In this document: piece by piece, positions 18,426 through 28,147 of the stretch | Layout: every line of letters begins with the position of its first letter | Numbering within the stretch: position 1 is the stretch's first letter | NCBI RefSeq assembly: GCF_011516645.4 | Contig: NZ_CP088285.1 | Coordinates: 3,304,501-3,368,500, forward strand | Direction: 5' to 3' | Length of the DNA: 64,000 bases | Origin: Bradyrhizobium septentrionale | GTDB taxonomy: Bacteria > Pseudomonadota > Alphaproteobacteria > Rhizobiales > Xanthobacteraceae | Program-made: the position numbers and the translations under genes | Notes under the pieces: model-generated | Seen by the model: the letters and a program-made list of their open reading frames with translations, nothing else | Database searches by the model: none | What the model was told of the DNA's origin: nothing

Positions 18426-18812
18426 TTGCAGTTTCACATGATATCCGGTGGCCCGAAGCCGGTCGCGCCGTTCAGCCATGCGGTCGAGACCGACGGCTTC
18501 GTCTTCGTCACCGGCCAGATGCCGGATACGCCAGCCACACCCGGCATATTGCCCTGCAGCATCGCGGCGCAGACTCGCGCGGTGATGGAGAATTTGCGCG
18601 TGGTGCTTGCGGGCCTGGATCTCGGCTTCGAGCATATCGTGATGTCGCGCATCTATCTGACGCGCTTCGAGGACGATTATGCGGCGATGAACGAGATCTA
18701 TCGCGGCTACTTCCCGTCCGATCGCCTGCCGGCCCGCACCTGCGTTGGCGTGACCGGTCTAGCCTATGGTGCGTTGATCGAAATCGATCTCGTCTGCCGC
18801 CGACTTGCATAG
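18426..18812 (+). CDS. RidA/YjgF-family protein
   Basis: A protein of 128 residues from a TTG start with GAGGAGA five bases upstream; an ATG four codons later is an alternative. The RidA fold signatures are PVAPFSHAVETDGFVFVTGQ, a QTRAVMENLRVVL helix, and the C-terminal LPARTCVGV segment with the conserved arginine and glutamate (ALIEIDLV). RidA proteins deaminate reactive enamines/imines or act on related small metabolites. It begins 28 bases after the fusion gene, so it probably belongs to the same operon and might handle an intermediate of amide breakdown. The spacing in that operon is otherwise tight. Confidence 0.9.
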   Translation: MQFHMISGGPKPVAPFSHAVETDGFVFVTGQMPDTPATPGILPCSIAAQTRAVMENLRVVLAGLDLGFEHIVMSRIYLTRFEDDYAAMNEIYRGYFPSDRLPARTCVGVTGLAYGALIEIDLVCRRLA

Positions 18813-18918
18813 ACGCAGCGAACGCCGGCTGAAGAGAGGTTAGCGGCGCCTGACGCCGGGTTCGCCGGCATCAGATCCATGGTGCGGCCGGTCGGTCCGG
18901 CCGATCGGCGATCAGGAC

Positions 18919-19506
18919 CTACTCGTCCTTCTTCGTCGGCTGCGACATGCGCTCGAGGCGTTCCTGCATGTCCTTCATCTGGCGGCGAAGGTCGTCGATG
19001 TTGCCATCGTCAGCCGCAGGCTCCGGCAGCTTCTCGGCCTCACCACCGCGCTGCGGCACGAACGGCTTGAACATCGAGAAGGTCTGCTGGAACAGCTCCA
19101 TGTTGCGGCGGACCTGCTCTTCCAGCGGAGCAAACGGCGTACCGCTCAGGGCGCCCGCGATCTGCTTGCGAAATCTCTCCTGTTCCCGGGTCAGCTGATC
19201 GATCGACTGCTCGAGATATTTCGGCACCACCATCTGCATGCTGTCGCCATAGAACCGGATCAGCTGGCGCAGGAACGTGGTCGGCAGCAGGTTCTGGCCG
19301 GCCTTGTTCTCCTGCTCGAAGATGATTTGCGCGAGCACGGAGCGGGTGATGTCGTCGCCGGTCTTGGCGTCATAGACGAGGAAATCCTCGCCTTCCTTCA
19401 CCATCGCCGCGAGATCCTCGAGCGTCACATAGGTGCTCGTACCGGTATTATAGAGCCGCCGGTTCGCGTATTTCTTGATCGTGGTCGGTTGTTCAGATTT
19501 TGCCAT
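18919..19506 (-). CDS. phaR: Polyhydroxyalkanoate synthesis repressor
   Basis: A protein of 195 residues with the PHB/PHA accumulation regulator DNA-binding domain at the N-terminus (TTIKKYANRRLYNTGTSTYV, then the helix EDLAAMV), followed by the PHB_acc domains through about residue 130 and a charged coiled-coil-like tail ending DLRRQMKDMQERLERMS. PhaR represses phasin and PHA genes and binds polymer granules, so its DNA affinity changes as polymer forms. It is divergent from phaA across a 315-base region, a usual arrangement. Confidence 0.97.
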   Translation of the reverse strand: MAKSEQPTTIKKYANRRLYNTGTSTYVTLEDLAAMVKEGEDFLVYDAKTGDDITRSVLAQIIFEQENKAGQNLLPTTFLRQLIRFYGDSMQMVVPKYLEQSIDQLTREQERFRKQIAGALSGTPFAPLEEQVRRNMELFQQTFSMFKPFVPQRGGEAEKLPEPAADDGNIDDLRRQMKDMQERLERMSQPTKKDE

Positions 19507-21000
<1,494 letters not shown>

Positions 21001-21071
21001 ACAAAAGGCAGCGAGGTCGGTTAGGTGATGAAAAGATCATCTGTCAACCGCGGCGCGAGCTGATAGAAAAG

Positions 21072-21103
21072 ATGCCCGGCTTTGTGCCGGGCATTTTTGT
21101 TTC
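21072..21103 (+). terminator. Rho-independent terminator after phaA
   Basis: A nine-base-pair perfect stem ATGCCCGGC / GCCGGGCAT with a TTTGT loop is followed by TTTTTGTTT. It implies that phaB is at least partly transcribed from its own promoter or by read-through. A similar stem without a T-tract follows phaB at 22040-22062. Confidence 0.85.
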
Positions 21104-21107
21104 GAGG

Positions 21108-21206
21108 GCATGATCCGGAAAAGTGTGAAGCGGTTTTCCGAAAAGATCATGCTCAAAAAAGGGAGCTAAAGCGCGATGACAATTCAACCTGATCTCATCG
21201 CGCTTT
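21108..21206. repeat. Family B palindrome copy 2 with an adjoining second hairpin
   Basis: GCATGATCCGGAAAAGTGTG and the mirrored TTTTCCGAAAAGATCATGC form the B element at 21108-21152. Sixteen bases later AAAGCGCGATGA (21168-21179) pairs with TCATCGCGCTTT (21195-21206). Both lie in the leader before phaB. Confidence 0.85.
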
Positions 21207-21268
21207 GTTGAGTGAGTGCGAAGACCGGAGCGATCCGGTTATAAAAGACGGCCAAGGAGGAAACGGAC

Positions 21269-21994
21269 ATGGCACGTGTTGCATTGGTGACGGGCGGAAC
21301 GCGGGGCATTGGAGCTGCGATCAGCAAGGCGCTGAAAGCGGCGGGCTACAGCGTGGCGGCGAGCTACGCCGGCAATGACGCCGCGGCGGAGAAGTTCAAG
21401 GCGGAGAGCGGCATTCCTGTCTACAAGTGGGATGTCTCATCGTTCGACGCCTGCGCGGCCGGCGTGAAGCAGGTCGAGGCCGATCTCGGCCCGGTCGACG
21501 TGCTCGTCAACAATGCCGGCATCACCAAGGATACCGCATTCCACAAGATGACGCTGGAGCAGTGGAATGCCGTGATCAACACCAACCTCGGCTCGCTGTT
21601 CAACATGACGCGCCAGGTGATCGAGGGCATGCGCGCCCGCAAGTTCGGCCGTGTCATCTCGATCTCCTCGATCAATGGCCAGAAGGGCCAGTTCGGCCAG
21701 GTCAACTACTCCGCGGCAAAGGCTGGCGATATCGGCTTCACCAAGGCCCTGGCGCTGGAGAACGCCAAGGGCGGCATCACCGTCAACGTGATCTGCCCGG
21801 GCTATATCAACACCGAAATGGTGCAGGCGGTGCCGAAGGACGTGCTCGAGAAGAACGTGATCCCGCAGATCCCGGTCAATCGGCTCGGCGAGCCCGAGGA
21901 GATCGCGCGCGCCGTGGTGTTCCTCGCCGCCGACGATGCCGGCTTCATCACCGGCTCGACGCTGACCGTGAACGGCGGCCAGTATCACGCCTGA
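21269..21994 (+). CDS. phaB: Acetoacetyl-CoA reductase
   Basis: A short-chain dehydrogenase of 241 residues that reduces acetoacetyl-CoA to (R)-3-hydroxybutyryl-CoA with NADPH. The cofactor motif is VTGGTRGIGAAIS near 7-19. NNAG follows, then the catalytic serine in ISSINGQKGQFGQ and the Y-x3-K pair in NYSAAKAG. The C-terminus GSTLTVNGGQYHA is characteristic of PhaB. AAGGAGGAAACGGAC precedes the ATG. It completes the phaA-phaB pair; the PHA synthase gene is not in the window. Confidence 0.97.
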   Translation: MARVALVTGGTRGIGAAISKALKAAGYSVAASYAGNDAAAEKFKAESGIPVYKWDVSSFDACAAGVKQVEADLGPVDVLVNNAGITKDTAFHKMTLEQWNAVINTNLGSLFNMTRQVIEGMRARKFGRVISISSINGQKGQFGQVNYSAAKAGDIGFTKALALENAKGGITVNVICPGYINTEMVQAVPKDVLEKNVIPQIPVNRLGEPEEIARAVVFLAADDAGFITGSTLTVNGGQYHA

Positions 21995-22039
21995 CGCGAC
22001 AAGCGTCCTCGCGTCGCAGGCGCGACCGATCGAACCGTG

Positions 22040-22062
22040 ATGCCCGGCCTTGTGCCGGGCAT
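22040..22062 (+). terminator. Hairpin after phaB
   Basis: Stem ATGCCCGGC / GCCGGGCAT with loop CTTGT, nearly identical to the hairpin after phaA but followed by TCACG instead of a T-run. It could assist termination or be a copy of the same element. Confidence 0.55.
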
Positions 22063-22158
22063 TCACGTCTGTACAAGGGCAGCCGAAAGCGATGATGTAG
22101 ATGGCTGCGGCACCCTGAGCGCCTTGCGCTCGTGTCCGGCCGTGCCGGATAAGCCGTG

Positions 22159-23025
22159 ATGACGACCCGAACTGCCACCCTCGTCGGACTGACCGCCATT
22201 TTGATGTGGTCGCTGCTGTCGGTCATGACGGTCGCGACCGGCAAGATCCCGGCGTTCCAGCTCGCCGCGATGACCTTCGCGATCGGCGCCGCGGTTGCGT
22301 TCGCAAGCTTCCTGTTCCGTCCCGCAGCCTTCGGCGCATTGAAGCAGCCGCCGATTGCCTGGGTCGTCGGCGTCGGCGGGCTGTTCGGCTATCACGCGCT
22401 GTATTTCCTGGCGCTGCGTTTTGCGCCGCCGGCGGAGGCGGGCCTGCTCAACTATCTCTGGCCGCTGTTGATCGTGCTGTTCTCGTCGCTACTGCCGGGC
22501 GAGCGGCTTGCGATCCATCATATCGTCGGCGCACTGCTTGGTCTGGCCGGCACCGTGTTGCTGTTCGCGGGCAATACCGGCGCCTTCACAGCAGAGCAGA
22601 TTCCAGGCTTTGCGGCGGCCTTCGTCGCGGCGTTCGTCTGGGCCGCCTATTCGGTGATGTCGCGCCGGCTCAAGGCAGTGCCGACAGATGCGGTGACGGG
22701 CTTCTGCCTTGCGACCGCGGTGCTTGCCGCGCTGGTGCACATGATGGCGGAGACCACGGTGTGGCCCGCAACGCCGTTGCAATGGCTTGCTGTTGTGGCG
22801 CTCGGCATCGGTCCGGTGGGAGCTGCGTTCTTTGCCTGGGACATCGGCATGAAGCGCGGCGACATCCGCGTGCTCGGTGCCGCATCCTATGCCACGCCGC
22901 TGCTCTCGACCGCGTTCCTGATCCTCGCGGGTTTTGCCAAACCGAGCGCGAACATCGCAATCGCCGCGATCCTGATCGCCGGCGGCGGCCTGATCGCGGC
23001 GAAAGACATGGTGCTGAGAAAATAG
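22159..23025 (+). CDS. EamA/DMT-family transporter
   Basis: A membrane protein of 288 residues with ten hydrophobic segments arranged as two EamA repeats (about 1-140 and 145-288). Recognisable parts are the N-terminal LVGLTAILMWSLLSVMT, the PAEAGLLNYLWPLLIVLFS segment at the end of repeat 1 and VWAAYSVMSRRLK at the start of repeat 2. Drug/metabolite transporters of this type export amino acids or other small metabolites; the N-terminal pattern resembles aromatic amino acid exporters of the YddG group, but the substrate is not proven. The ATG at 22159 directly follows a GTG that could also start. Confidence 0.9.
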   Translation: MTTRTATLVGLTAILMWSLLSVMTVATGKIPAFQLAAMTFAIGAAVAFASFLFRPAAFGALKQPPIAWVVGVGGLFGYHALYFLALRFAPPAEAGLLNYLWPLLIVLFSSLLPGERLAIHHIVGALLGLAGTVLLFAGNTGAFTAEQIPGFAAAFVAAFVWAAYSVMSRRLKAVPTDAVTGFCLATAVLAALVHMMAETTVWPATPLQWLAVVALGIGPVGAAFFAWDIGMKRGDIRVLGAASYATPLLSTAFLILAGFAKPSANIAIAAILIAGGGLIAAKDMVLRK

Positions 23026-23050
23026 GGTGAGCAAAGCGAAGCCTGTTTCA

Positions 23051-23202
23051 CCGTCACCCTGAGGAGGCCGCAACGCGGCCGTCTCGAAGGGCGACGGCCC
23101 GACTGGGGCCGTGCATCCTTCGAGGCTCGCCCAGTGGCGCAATTGCGCCGCAAGGCTCGCACCTCCAGCGACAACGGCAAGGCCGTTGCGCGGGGATGAC
23201 GG
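23051..23202. repeat. Long imperfect palindrome, family H
   Basis: It begins CCGTCACCCTGAGGAGG and ends GGGGATGACGG, with inner paired blocks TCGAAGGGCGACGGCCC / GGGCCGTGCATCCTTCGA and GGCGCAATTGCGCC. It lies between the convergent DMT and cupin genes and could end both transcripts. One copy in the window. Confidence 0.7.
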
Positions 23203-23211
23203 GGAAAGATT

Positions 23212-23646
23212 CTACGACGCTGGCTCCCAGTCCTTCGGCGCCAGCTCGAATTTCGCGAACTCGAAACCCGGTGCCACCGTGCAGCCCACCAGCGTCCAGT
23301 CGCCGCTGCTTTCGGCGGCTTGCCAGGCGTTCGCCGGCACGATCGCCTGCGGCTGCTCGCCGCCGATGACGTCAGGCCCGAGCGTGATCGCATGCTGCGG
23401 CTCGCCGTCCTCAGCAATCCGCAGGGTCAGCGGCGCGCCGGCGTAATAGTGCCATATCTCGACTGCGTCGATGCGGTGCCAGTGCGAGCGTTCGCCGCGC
23501 GCCAGCAGGAAGTAGATTGCGGTCGAGCGGGCGCGCCCATTGGCGTCACAATTCTCGTCGCGAAACGTCTCGCGATAATGCCCGCCTTCCGGGTGCGGCT
23601 TCAGCGCGAGCCGCGCGATGACGTCGGCAGCCGAGAACTTAGACAT
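23212..23646 (-). CDS. Cupin-5 (DUF985) family protein
   Basis: A protein of 144 residues with the family signature PHPEGGHYRETFRD near the start, then TAIYFLLARGERSHWHRIDAVEIWHYYAG, which holds the metal-binding histidines and glutamate of the cupin barrel, and the later PANAWQAAE and GCTVAPGFEF segments. The biochemical role of DUF985 is unsettled. It lies nine bases downstream of gloB on the same strand, so the two are likely co-transcribed. Confidence 0.92.
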   Translation of the reverse strand: MSKFSAADVIARLALKPHPEGGHYRETFRDENCDANGRARSTAIYFLLARGERSHWHRIDAVEIWHYYAGAPLTLRIAEDGEPQHAITLGPDVIGGEQPQAIVPANAWQAAESSGDWTLVGCTVAPGFEFAKFELAPKDWEPAS

Positions 23647-23658
23647 CAAGGTCGGCCA

Positions 23659-24426
23659 TCACGACTTGTTCTTGCGCTCGCGCAGCTCGCCGAACACCTG
23701 GGCAGCGTCGGCGCCCTTCATGTGCAGCTTGGCCGCGACCACCGGCTCGTCGGCACGCAGGAACACGTTGGCCTTCTTCTCGTCGCCGAGCAGCACGGGT
23801 ATCGTCGGCTTGTTCTCGGCGCGCAGCCTGGTCACTTCCTCCGCGCGCGCCTGCAAGGCTGCGTTGTCGGGCTCGATGGTGAGCGCGAACTTGACGTTCG
23901 AGGCGGTATACTCATGGCCGCAATACAGACGAAAATCGTCCGGCAGCGAGCGCAGCTTCAAAAGCGAATCCCACATCATCGGGTAGGTGCCTTCGAACAC
24001 CCGCCCGCATCCGATCGAGAACAGCGTGTCGGCGGCGAACACCGCCTTCTCGCCGTCGAACACATAGGAGATATGGTCGAGCGTATGGCCGGGCGTTTCG
24101 ACCACACGGGCTAAGAGGCTGCCGACCTTGATCACGTCGGCATTGGCGGCGCGCAGGTCGACATTGGCGATCTTCGCCGACTTATCGTGCGGGGCGACGA
24201 CGCGGCAGCCATATTTCTGCTTCAGCTCGGCGACGCCGCCGACATGGTCGCCATGGTGATGGGTGATCAGGATGTCGGTCAGCGTCCAGCCTTCGCGCTC
24301 CAGCGCCTTGATGATCGGGCCGGCCTCCGGCGCGTCGATCGACGCGGTCGCCCCGGTCGCGGGATCGTGGATCAGGTACCCGAAATTGTCGGTGAGGCAG
24401 CTGAATGTGCGAATTTCGGCGGTCAT
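23659..24426 (-). CDS. gloB: Hydroxyacylglutathione hydrolase (glyoxalase II)
   Basis: A metallo-beta-lactamase-fold hydrolase of 255 residues that converts S-lactoylglutathione to lactate and glutathione. The dinuclear metal motif H56-x-H58-x-D60-H61 is visible in THHHGDHVGG, with later ligands in ETPGHTLDHISYV, FAADTLFS and LYCGHEYTASN, and the glutathione-binding C-terminal domain. The ATG at 24426 is preceded by GGAG and fits the family start; a longer in-frame ORF upstream enters a repeat. It is divergent from the methyltransferase gene. Confidence 0.96.
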   Translation of the reverse strand: MTAEIRTFSCLTDNFGYLIHDPATGATASIDAPEAGPIIKALEREGWTLTDILITHHHGDHVGGVAELKQKYGCRVVAPHDKSAKIANVDLRAANADVIKVGSLLARVVETPGHTLDHISYVFDGEKAVFAADTLFSIGCGRVFEGTYPMMWDSLLKLRSLPDDFRLYCGHEYTASNVKFALTIEPDNAALQARAEEVTRLRAENKPTIPVLLGDEKKANVFLRADEPVVAAKLHMKGADAAQVFGELRERKNKS

Positions 24427-24462
24427 GATATCTCCACGAACAAACGGGACGGACAGGTCAGA

Positions 24463-24507
24463 GCATGATGTTTCGAAAAAGCTGGTGCCCACGCTTTCGG
24501 ATCATGC
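24463..24507. repeat. Short palindrome, family B, copy 3 (diverged)
   Basis: GCATGATGTTTCGAAAAAGC is mirrored by GCTTTCGGATCATGC with a TGGTGCCCAC loop. It lies in the divergent space between gloB and the methyltransferase gene. Confidence 0.7.
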
Positions 24508-24608
24508 TTTTAACGCGTCCAGTATAGGGGTGAAATATGGCGTTAACGCTCCGGCGGCAACGCAAATTTCGGCGCTCCCCGGCAGCAGGGGGCATGTTAG
24601 GCTAGGGC

Positions 24609-25358
24609 ATGGACGTCATCGACCTGCGCGACTTTTATTCTCAGCGCCTCGGCATCGTGGCGCGGCAGCTGATTAACCGCGGCATCCGTGCACGGTGGCC
24701 GAACGCGGAGGGCCAGCGCGTGCTCGGTCTCGGCTATCCGACGCCCTATCTCGGCCTGTTCCGTGACACCTCCGAGCGCTGCATCGCCTTCATGCCGGCG
24801 GCCCAGGGCGTGCTGAAATGGCCGACCGGGCGGCCTGCGCTGGCGACCCTGATCGACGAATTCTCGATGCCGCTGCCGGATGCCGCGGTCGACCGCGTGC
24901 TGCTGGTTCATGCGCTGGAGATGTCTGATGATCCGGAGCGGCTGCTGCGCGAGGTGTGGCGGGTGCTGTCGCCGTCGGGGCGGCTGATCGCGATCATCCC
25001 GAACAGGCGCGGCGTCTGGACACGCACCGATGCCACGCCGTTCGGCCATGGCCGGCCCTATTCGCGGGCGCAGATCACGCAGCTGTTGCGGCAGACCTGG
25101 TTCACGCCGGCGTCGTGGGGTGAGGCGTTGTTTATGCCGCCGGTTCAGGGCAGCTGGTTTCTGCGCTCGGCGATGGCGTGGGAGCGCCTCGGCGCGGCGC
25201 TGTCGATGCCGTTCGCCGGCGTGCATATCGTGGAAGCGAGCAAGCAGGTCTATCGCGCGATCCCCGCGCGCCGCGAGCGCACGCAGCTGATCCCGTCATT
25301 GCGGCCGGTGCTGGTGCCGTCATCGACGGCGACGCGCAAGTCCATTCACCCGGAATAG
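24609..25358 (+). CDS. Class I SAM-dependent methyltransferase-like protein
   Basis: A protein of 249 residues with a methyltransferase-11-like fold: GQRVLGLGYPTPYLGLF replaces the usual GxGxG loop, followed by FSMPLPDAAVDRVLLVHALEMSDDPERLLREVWRVLSPSGRLIAIIPN, which is the standard core. The glycine loop is atypical (GLGYPTPY), so SAM binding may be altered. Homologues lie beside gloB in many alphaproteobacteria. The substrate is unknown. Confidence 0.85.
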   Translation: MDVIDLRDFYSQRLGIVARQLINRGIRARWPNAEGQRVLGLGYPTPYLGLFRDTSERCIAFMPAAQGVLKWPTGRPALATLIDEFSMPLPDAAVDRVLLVHALEMSDDPERLLREVWRVLSPSGRLIAIIPNRRGVWTRTDATPFGHGRPYSRAQITQLLRQTWFTPASWGEALFMPPVQGSWFLRSAMAWERLGAALSMPFAGVHIVEASKQVYRAIPARRERTQLIPSLRPVLVPSSTATRKSIHPE

Positions 25359-25450
25359 AGCGTTTTCGAGCGAAGCGGATGCCGGTTCGCGTGAAGAAAA
25401 CGCGCCAAAACAAAAAGCTTCGGTTCTGATTCAATCAGAACCGAAGCTCC
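25358..25450 (+). repeat. Two-part palindromic repeat, family A, copy 2
   Basis: It starts GAGCGTTTTCGAGCGAAG, continues CCGGTTCGCGTGAAGAAAACGC and ends with a perfect hairpin AGCTTCGGTTCTGATT / AATCAGAACCGAAGCT at 25416-25448. It lies between the convergent methyltransferase and DUF4167 genes, touching the methyltransferase stop codon. Confidence 0.88.
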
Positions 25451-25466
25451 AGTGACCCGATTTATT

Positions 25467-25490
25467 CACCCTCCCCGCGAAGGGAGGGTG
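25467..25490 (-). terminator. Hairpin after the DUF4167 gene
   Basis: On the reverse strand CACCCTCCC and GGGAGGGTG form a nine-base-pair stem with a TTCG-containing loop, followed by AATAAAT. It lies 15 bases after the DUF4167 stop codon. There is no true T-run. Confidence 0.6.
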
Positions 25491-25504
25491 GGAGATCTTC
25501 AGGG

Positions 25505-26263
25505 TTATTCGTTGCCCGGATTGAAGTCGTCGCTCGGCGCGGGCTGCGCCGCCATGTCGGCACGCGGGCCGTGCGGGCGGCGGCGGCGACGCGGGAAGCG
25601 CTCGCTGCGTTCGCCGCGTTCTGCGCCGCCATTGCCTTCATAGGCGCCGTTGACCTGCGGCTGGGCGCCACCGGTGATGAACGAGGGCAGGCGATCGACA
25701 CCGCCGGCATCGGCCAGCACGGGCTGCGGCTGGTTCGGCGGCTGCGGCTGATATTGCGGCTGCGGACGATGCTCACGCTCGCGGTGCTCGCGCGGCTGCT
25801 GCTCACGCTCGCGCGGCGGCTGCTCGCGCTGGTACGGCGGCTGGCCGTTCTCGCGGACGAAGGGCTGTTGCTGCTGCGGCACGAAGCCCGGCTCCTGGCC
25901 GAAGCTTGAATAGCCATCGCTGTCGTCGTCGCTGTCGTCGGTCGCGATCGGCTCGGCGTCGGGGCGCGGCTGCTGCTGATTCTGCCTGAACTGCTCCTGC
26001 GCCGCTGCGATGATCCGGTAGTAGTGCTCAGCGTGCTGGTAGTAGTTTTCAGCTGCCACCGGGTCGCCGGAGGAGCGCGCATCGCGCGCCAGCTGGACGT
26101 ATTTCTCGGCCACATGGGAGGCCGTGCCACGGATCTTGATGTCGGGTCCGTTCGATTCGTACACCCGTGTCAGGGGATTCTGGCCGCGCCGGTTATTGTT
26201 GTTGTTATTATTATTGTTGTTATTCCGGTTGCGCATCCGCTTGTTGTTCTGACCGTTTCTCAT
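25505..26263 (-). CDS. DUF4167 protein with asparagine run
   Basis: A basic protein of 252 residues. It begins MRNGQNNKRMRNR and is followed by 11 consecutive asparagines (residues 14-24). The DUF4167 core follows: NPLTRVYESNGPDIKIRGT, then AEKYVQLARDARSSGDPVAAENYYQHAEHYYRII. The remaining 150 residues are low-complexity, rich in Gln, Pro, Arg and Glu, ending with an RRRRRPHGP patch. The family is alphaproteobacterial and usually sits next to prmC. An RNA-related role has been guessed from its composition, without proof here. Confidence 0.93.
   Translation of the reverse strand: MRNGQNNKRMRNRNNNNNNNNNNNRRGQNPLTRVYESNGPDIKIRGTASHVAEKYVQLARDARSSGDPVAAENYYQHAEHYYRIIAAAQEQFRQNQQQPRPDAEPIATDDSDDDSDGYSSFGQEPGFVPQQQQPFVRENGQPPYQREQPPREREQQPREHREREHRPQPQYQPQPPNQPQPVLADAGGVDRLPSFITGGAQPQVNGAYEGNGGAERGERSERFPRRRRRPHGPRADMAAQPAPSDDFNPGNE
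26192..26224 (-). repeat. AAC/AAT trinucleotide run coding for poly-Asn
   Basis: Eleven consecutive codons on the reverse strand are AAT or AAC. The stretch is AT-rich inside a GC-rich genome and could change length by replication slippage in steps of one Asn. Confidence 0.9.
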
Positions 26264-26715
26264 CTGTCGCCTTTTATTCCAGCCCTGAAGTTATTGCAGT
26301 CCGTTCGATTCGGCGCGCGCCAAGGCACGCGGAATCGCAGTCCCGTTCGAAGTGGCTTCGATGTCGCCGACCATCTCGTTCAGCAAAGTCGCGTTCAGCA
26401 AAGACGCGTTCCCCAACCGCCGCCAGCGGATCTCGCTAGCGACCAAATCATTGCGCCCGTTGAGACAGGCCCAGTTCTCGTGCGTAAGTCTTCAAGCGCA
26501 ATAACAGGCTTTCGTTCGCTTGGCGGTCTAGAGCAGCACAGCTTTCAGCCATTGCGCTCAATGTGACCTGCGTTCCTGGAACCTTTCGATCGGCGGGCTC
26601 TGCTGAACCCTGGTCATCACCCGTAACGATTACGGGGCCAGCACCGATGTTGTGCCCGGAACGTAGTCGTTCCCGGGGGATATTCCAAGAGGTTTTTTTG
26701 CGTTCCAATAGGACT
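26264..26715. other. DUF4167-prmC intergenic region (452 bases)
   Basis: No convincing gene is seen. A reverse-strand open frame from a TTG near 26708 to 26448 would code for 86 residues ending ARELGLSQRAQ, but it lacks a ribosome-binding site and a recognised family. The region is less GC-rich than its surroundings and probably contains the DUF4167 promoter and a long leader. Confidence 0.5.
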
Positions 26716-27606
26716 TTATCGGGGCAGCCGACGGGCGGAAATGGCCCTCGGAACGCCGCCCAGATCGGCCCTGGGCGGCCCCGTTGGGGATAACCCGGAC
26801 GCCGTCATCAGGGCTTCAACGTCGCCGCTCTGGCCCTGCCCAACCTCCACAACCAAAAGTCCGTTCGAGACCAAAAGACCCGCTGATTGCGAAATCAGCG
26901 GGCGATAGGCGTCGAGCCCATCGGCACCGCCATCGAGCGCCGCGCGGGGATCATGCTCGCGCACCTCGATGTCGAGGCCGGCGATATCGGCGGAGGGGAT
27001 GTAGGGCGGATTGGACACGATCAGGTCGAACGCGCCGGTCAGCCCGCTGCCGTAATCGCATTTGATCCAGGTCGCGCGATCGGCAAGTCCGAGCTCGGCG
27101 GCGTTCCGGCTCGCCGTCTGCAATGCCTCGGCCGAGATGTCGGTGGCGAAGCCATGCGCGTTGGGCAATTCCGAGAGCAGCGCCAGCAGGATCGCGCCGG
27201 ACCCGGTGCCGAGATCGGCGATCCGCAGGGCGCGGCCGGCGGTGCCGTCGGCGCGCAGCAGTTCGAGCGCGCGCTCGACCACGGTCTCGGTGTCGGGCCG
27301 CGGCACCAGCGTGGCGGCGGAGAGCTGCAGCGGCAGTCCCCAAAATTCCTTCACGCCGAGAATGCGCGCAACCGGCTCGCCGGCGAGGCGGCGCACTGCG
27401 AGGCGCTCGAGGCGATCGGATTCGTCAGAGGTCAGCGCGCGCTTCGCTGCCGTGATCAAGCCGGTCAGATCGAGCCCCAGCGCGGCGCCGACCAAGAGCC
27501 GCGCGTCGAGTTCGGCGGCGTCGCCGCCGGCCGCCTTGAGGCGCGCGGCGAGTGCGCGCCGGGCGCTCTCGACGGTCTGGCTGCCATGTCCTGTTGATGC
27601 GCTCAT
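26716..27606 (-). CDS. prmC: Peptide chain release factor N5-glutamine methyltransferase
   Basis: A methyltransferase of 296 residues that modifies the GGQ glutamine of release factors 1 and 2. The N-terminal helical domain precedes the ARILGVKEFWGLPLQLS segment and VPRPDTETVVE. The SAM site is IADLGTGSGAILLALL and the catalytic NPPY is near 198-201 in LIVSNPPYIPSADI. The C-terminus RADLGGVPRAISARR is typical. It normally follows prfA directly; here prfA lies about 6.9 kb away on the same strand. Confidence 0.97.
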   Translation of the reverse strand: MSASTGHGSQTVESARRALAARLKAAGGDAAELDARLLVGAALGLDLTGLITAAKRALTSDESDRLERLAVRRLAGEPVARILGVKEFWGLPLQLSAATLVPRPDTETVVERALELLRADGTAGRALRIADLGTGSGAILLALLSELPNAHGFATDISAEALQTASRNAAELGLADRATWIKCDYGSGLTGAFDLIVSNPPYIPSADIAGLDIEVREHDPRAALDGGADGLDAYRPLISQSAGLLVSNGLLVVEVGQGQSGDVEALMTASGLSPTGPPRADLGGVPRAISARRLPR

Positions 27607-27712
27607 CGCGCGTTGTTAGCCGATGGTCGATGCGGCGTCGATATCACTTGCACCCTTTGCTGCCGGCGCGCACGGTCGGCGCCTAAAACGCATCGATCCG
27701 GAATGCGCGACC

Positions 27713-28138
27713 ATGACGGGCTATGACGACCAGAACATCTTCGCCAGGGTCCTGCGGGGCGAGGTGCCGAGTTTCAAGGTCCATGAAACCGACCGGACCT
27801 TTGCCTTTCTCGACATCATGCCGCGGTCGCCCGGACATACGCTGGTCATTCCGAAAGCGCCCGCGCGCGGAATCCTCGACATCGCGGAAGACGATCTTGC
27901 GGCGGTGGCGCGGTCGGCCAAGCGCATCGCCATCGCCGCGATGAAGGCGTTCTCCGCCGATGGCATCATCATCCAGCAATTCAGCGAACCCGCCAGCGGT
28001 CAGGTGGTGTTTCACCTGCATATGCATGTGATGCCGGTGAAGGCCGGCGTCGCGCTGCTGCCGGCGCAGACCCGCAAGGAGGAGATGGACGTGCTCGCCG
28101 ATCATGCCAAGCGCATGATCGCGGCGCTTGCCGGTTGA
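27713..28138 (+). CDS. HIT-family (histidine triad) protein
   Basis: A protein of 141 residues starting at the ATG at 27713, where the family N-terminus (DDQNIFARVLRGEVPSFKV) begins. The segment FLDIMPRSPGHTLVIPK and the triad HLHMHVMP (H-x-H-x-H) near the C-terminus are intact. HIT proteins hydrolyse or transfer nucleotidyl groups from substrates such as AMP-lysine or diadenosine polyphosphates; the substrate is not identified. It is divergent from prmC and convergent with the liv operon. Confidence 0.95.
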   Translation: MTGYDDQNIFARVLRGEVPSFKVHETDRTFAFLDIMPRSPGHTLVIPKAPARGILDIAEDDLAAVARSAKRIAIAAMKAFSADGIIIQQFSEPASGQVVFHLHMHVMPVKAGVALLPAQTRKEEMDVLADHAKRMIAALAG

Positions 28139-28147
28139 ACTTGCGGG

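Noticed and set aside
26448..26708. 86-codon reverse-strand gene before DUF4167
   Set aside because: It would start at TTG without a ribosome-binding site and has no recognised family; kept only as a note in the intergenic entry.
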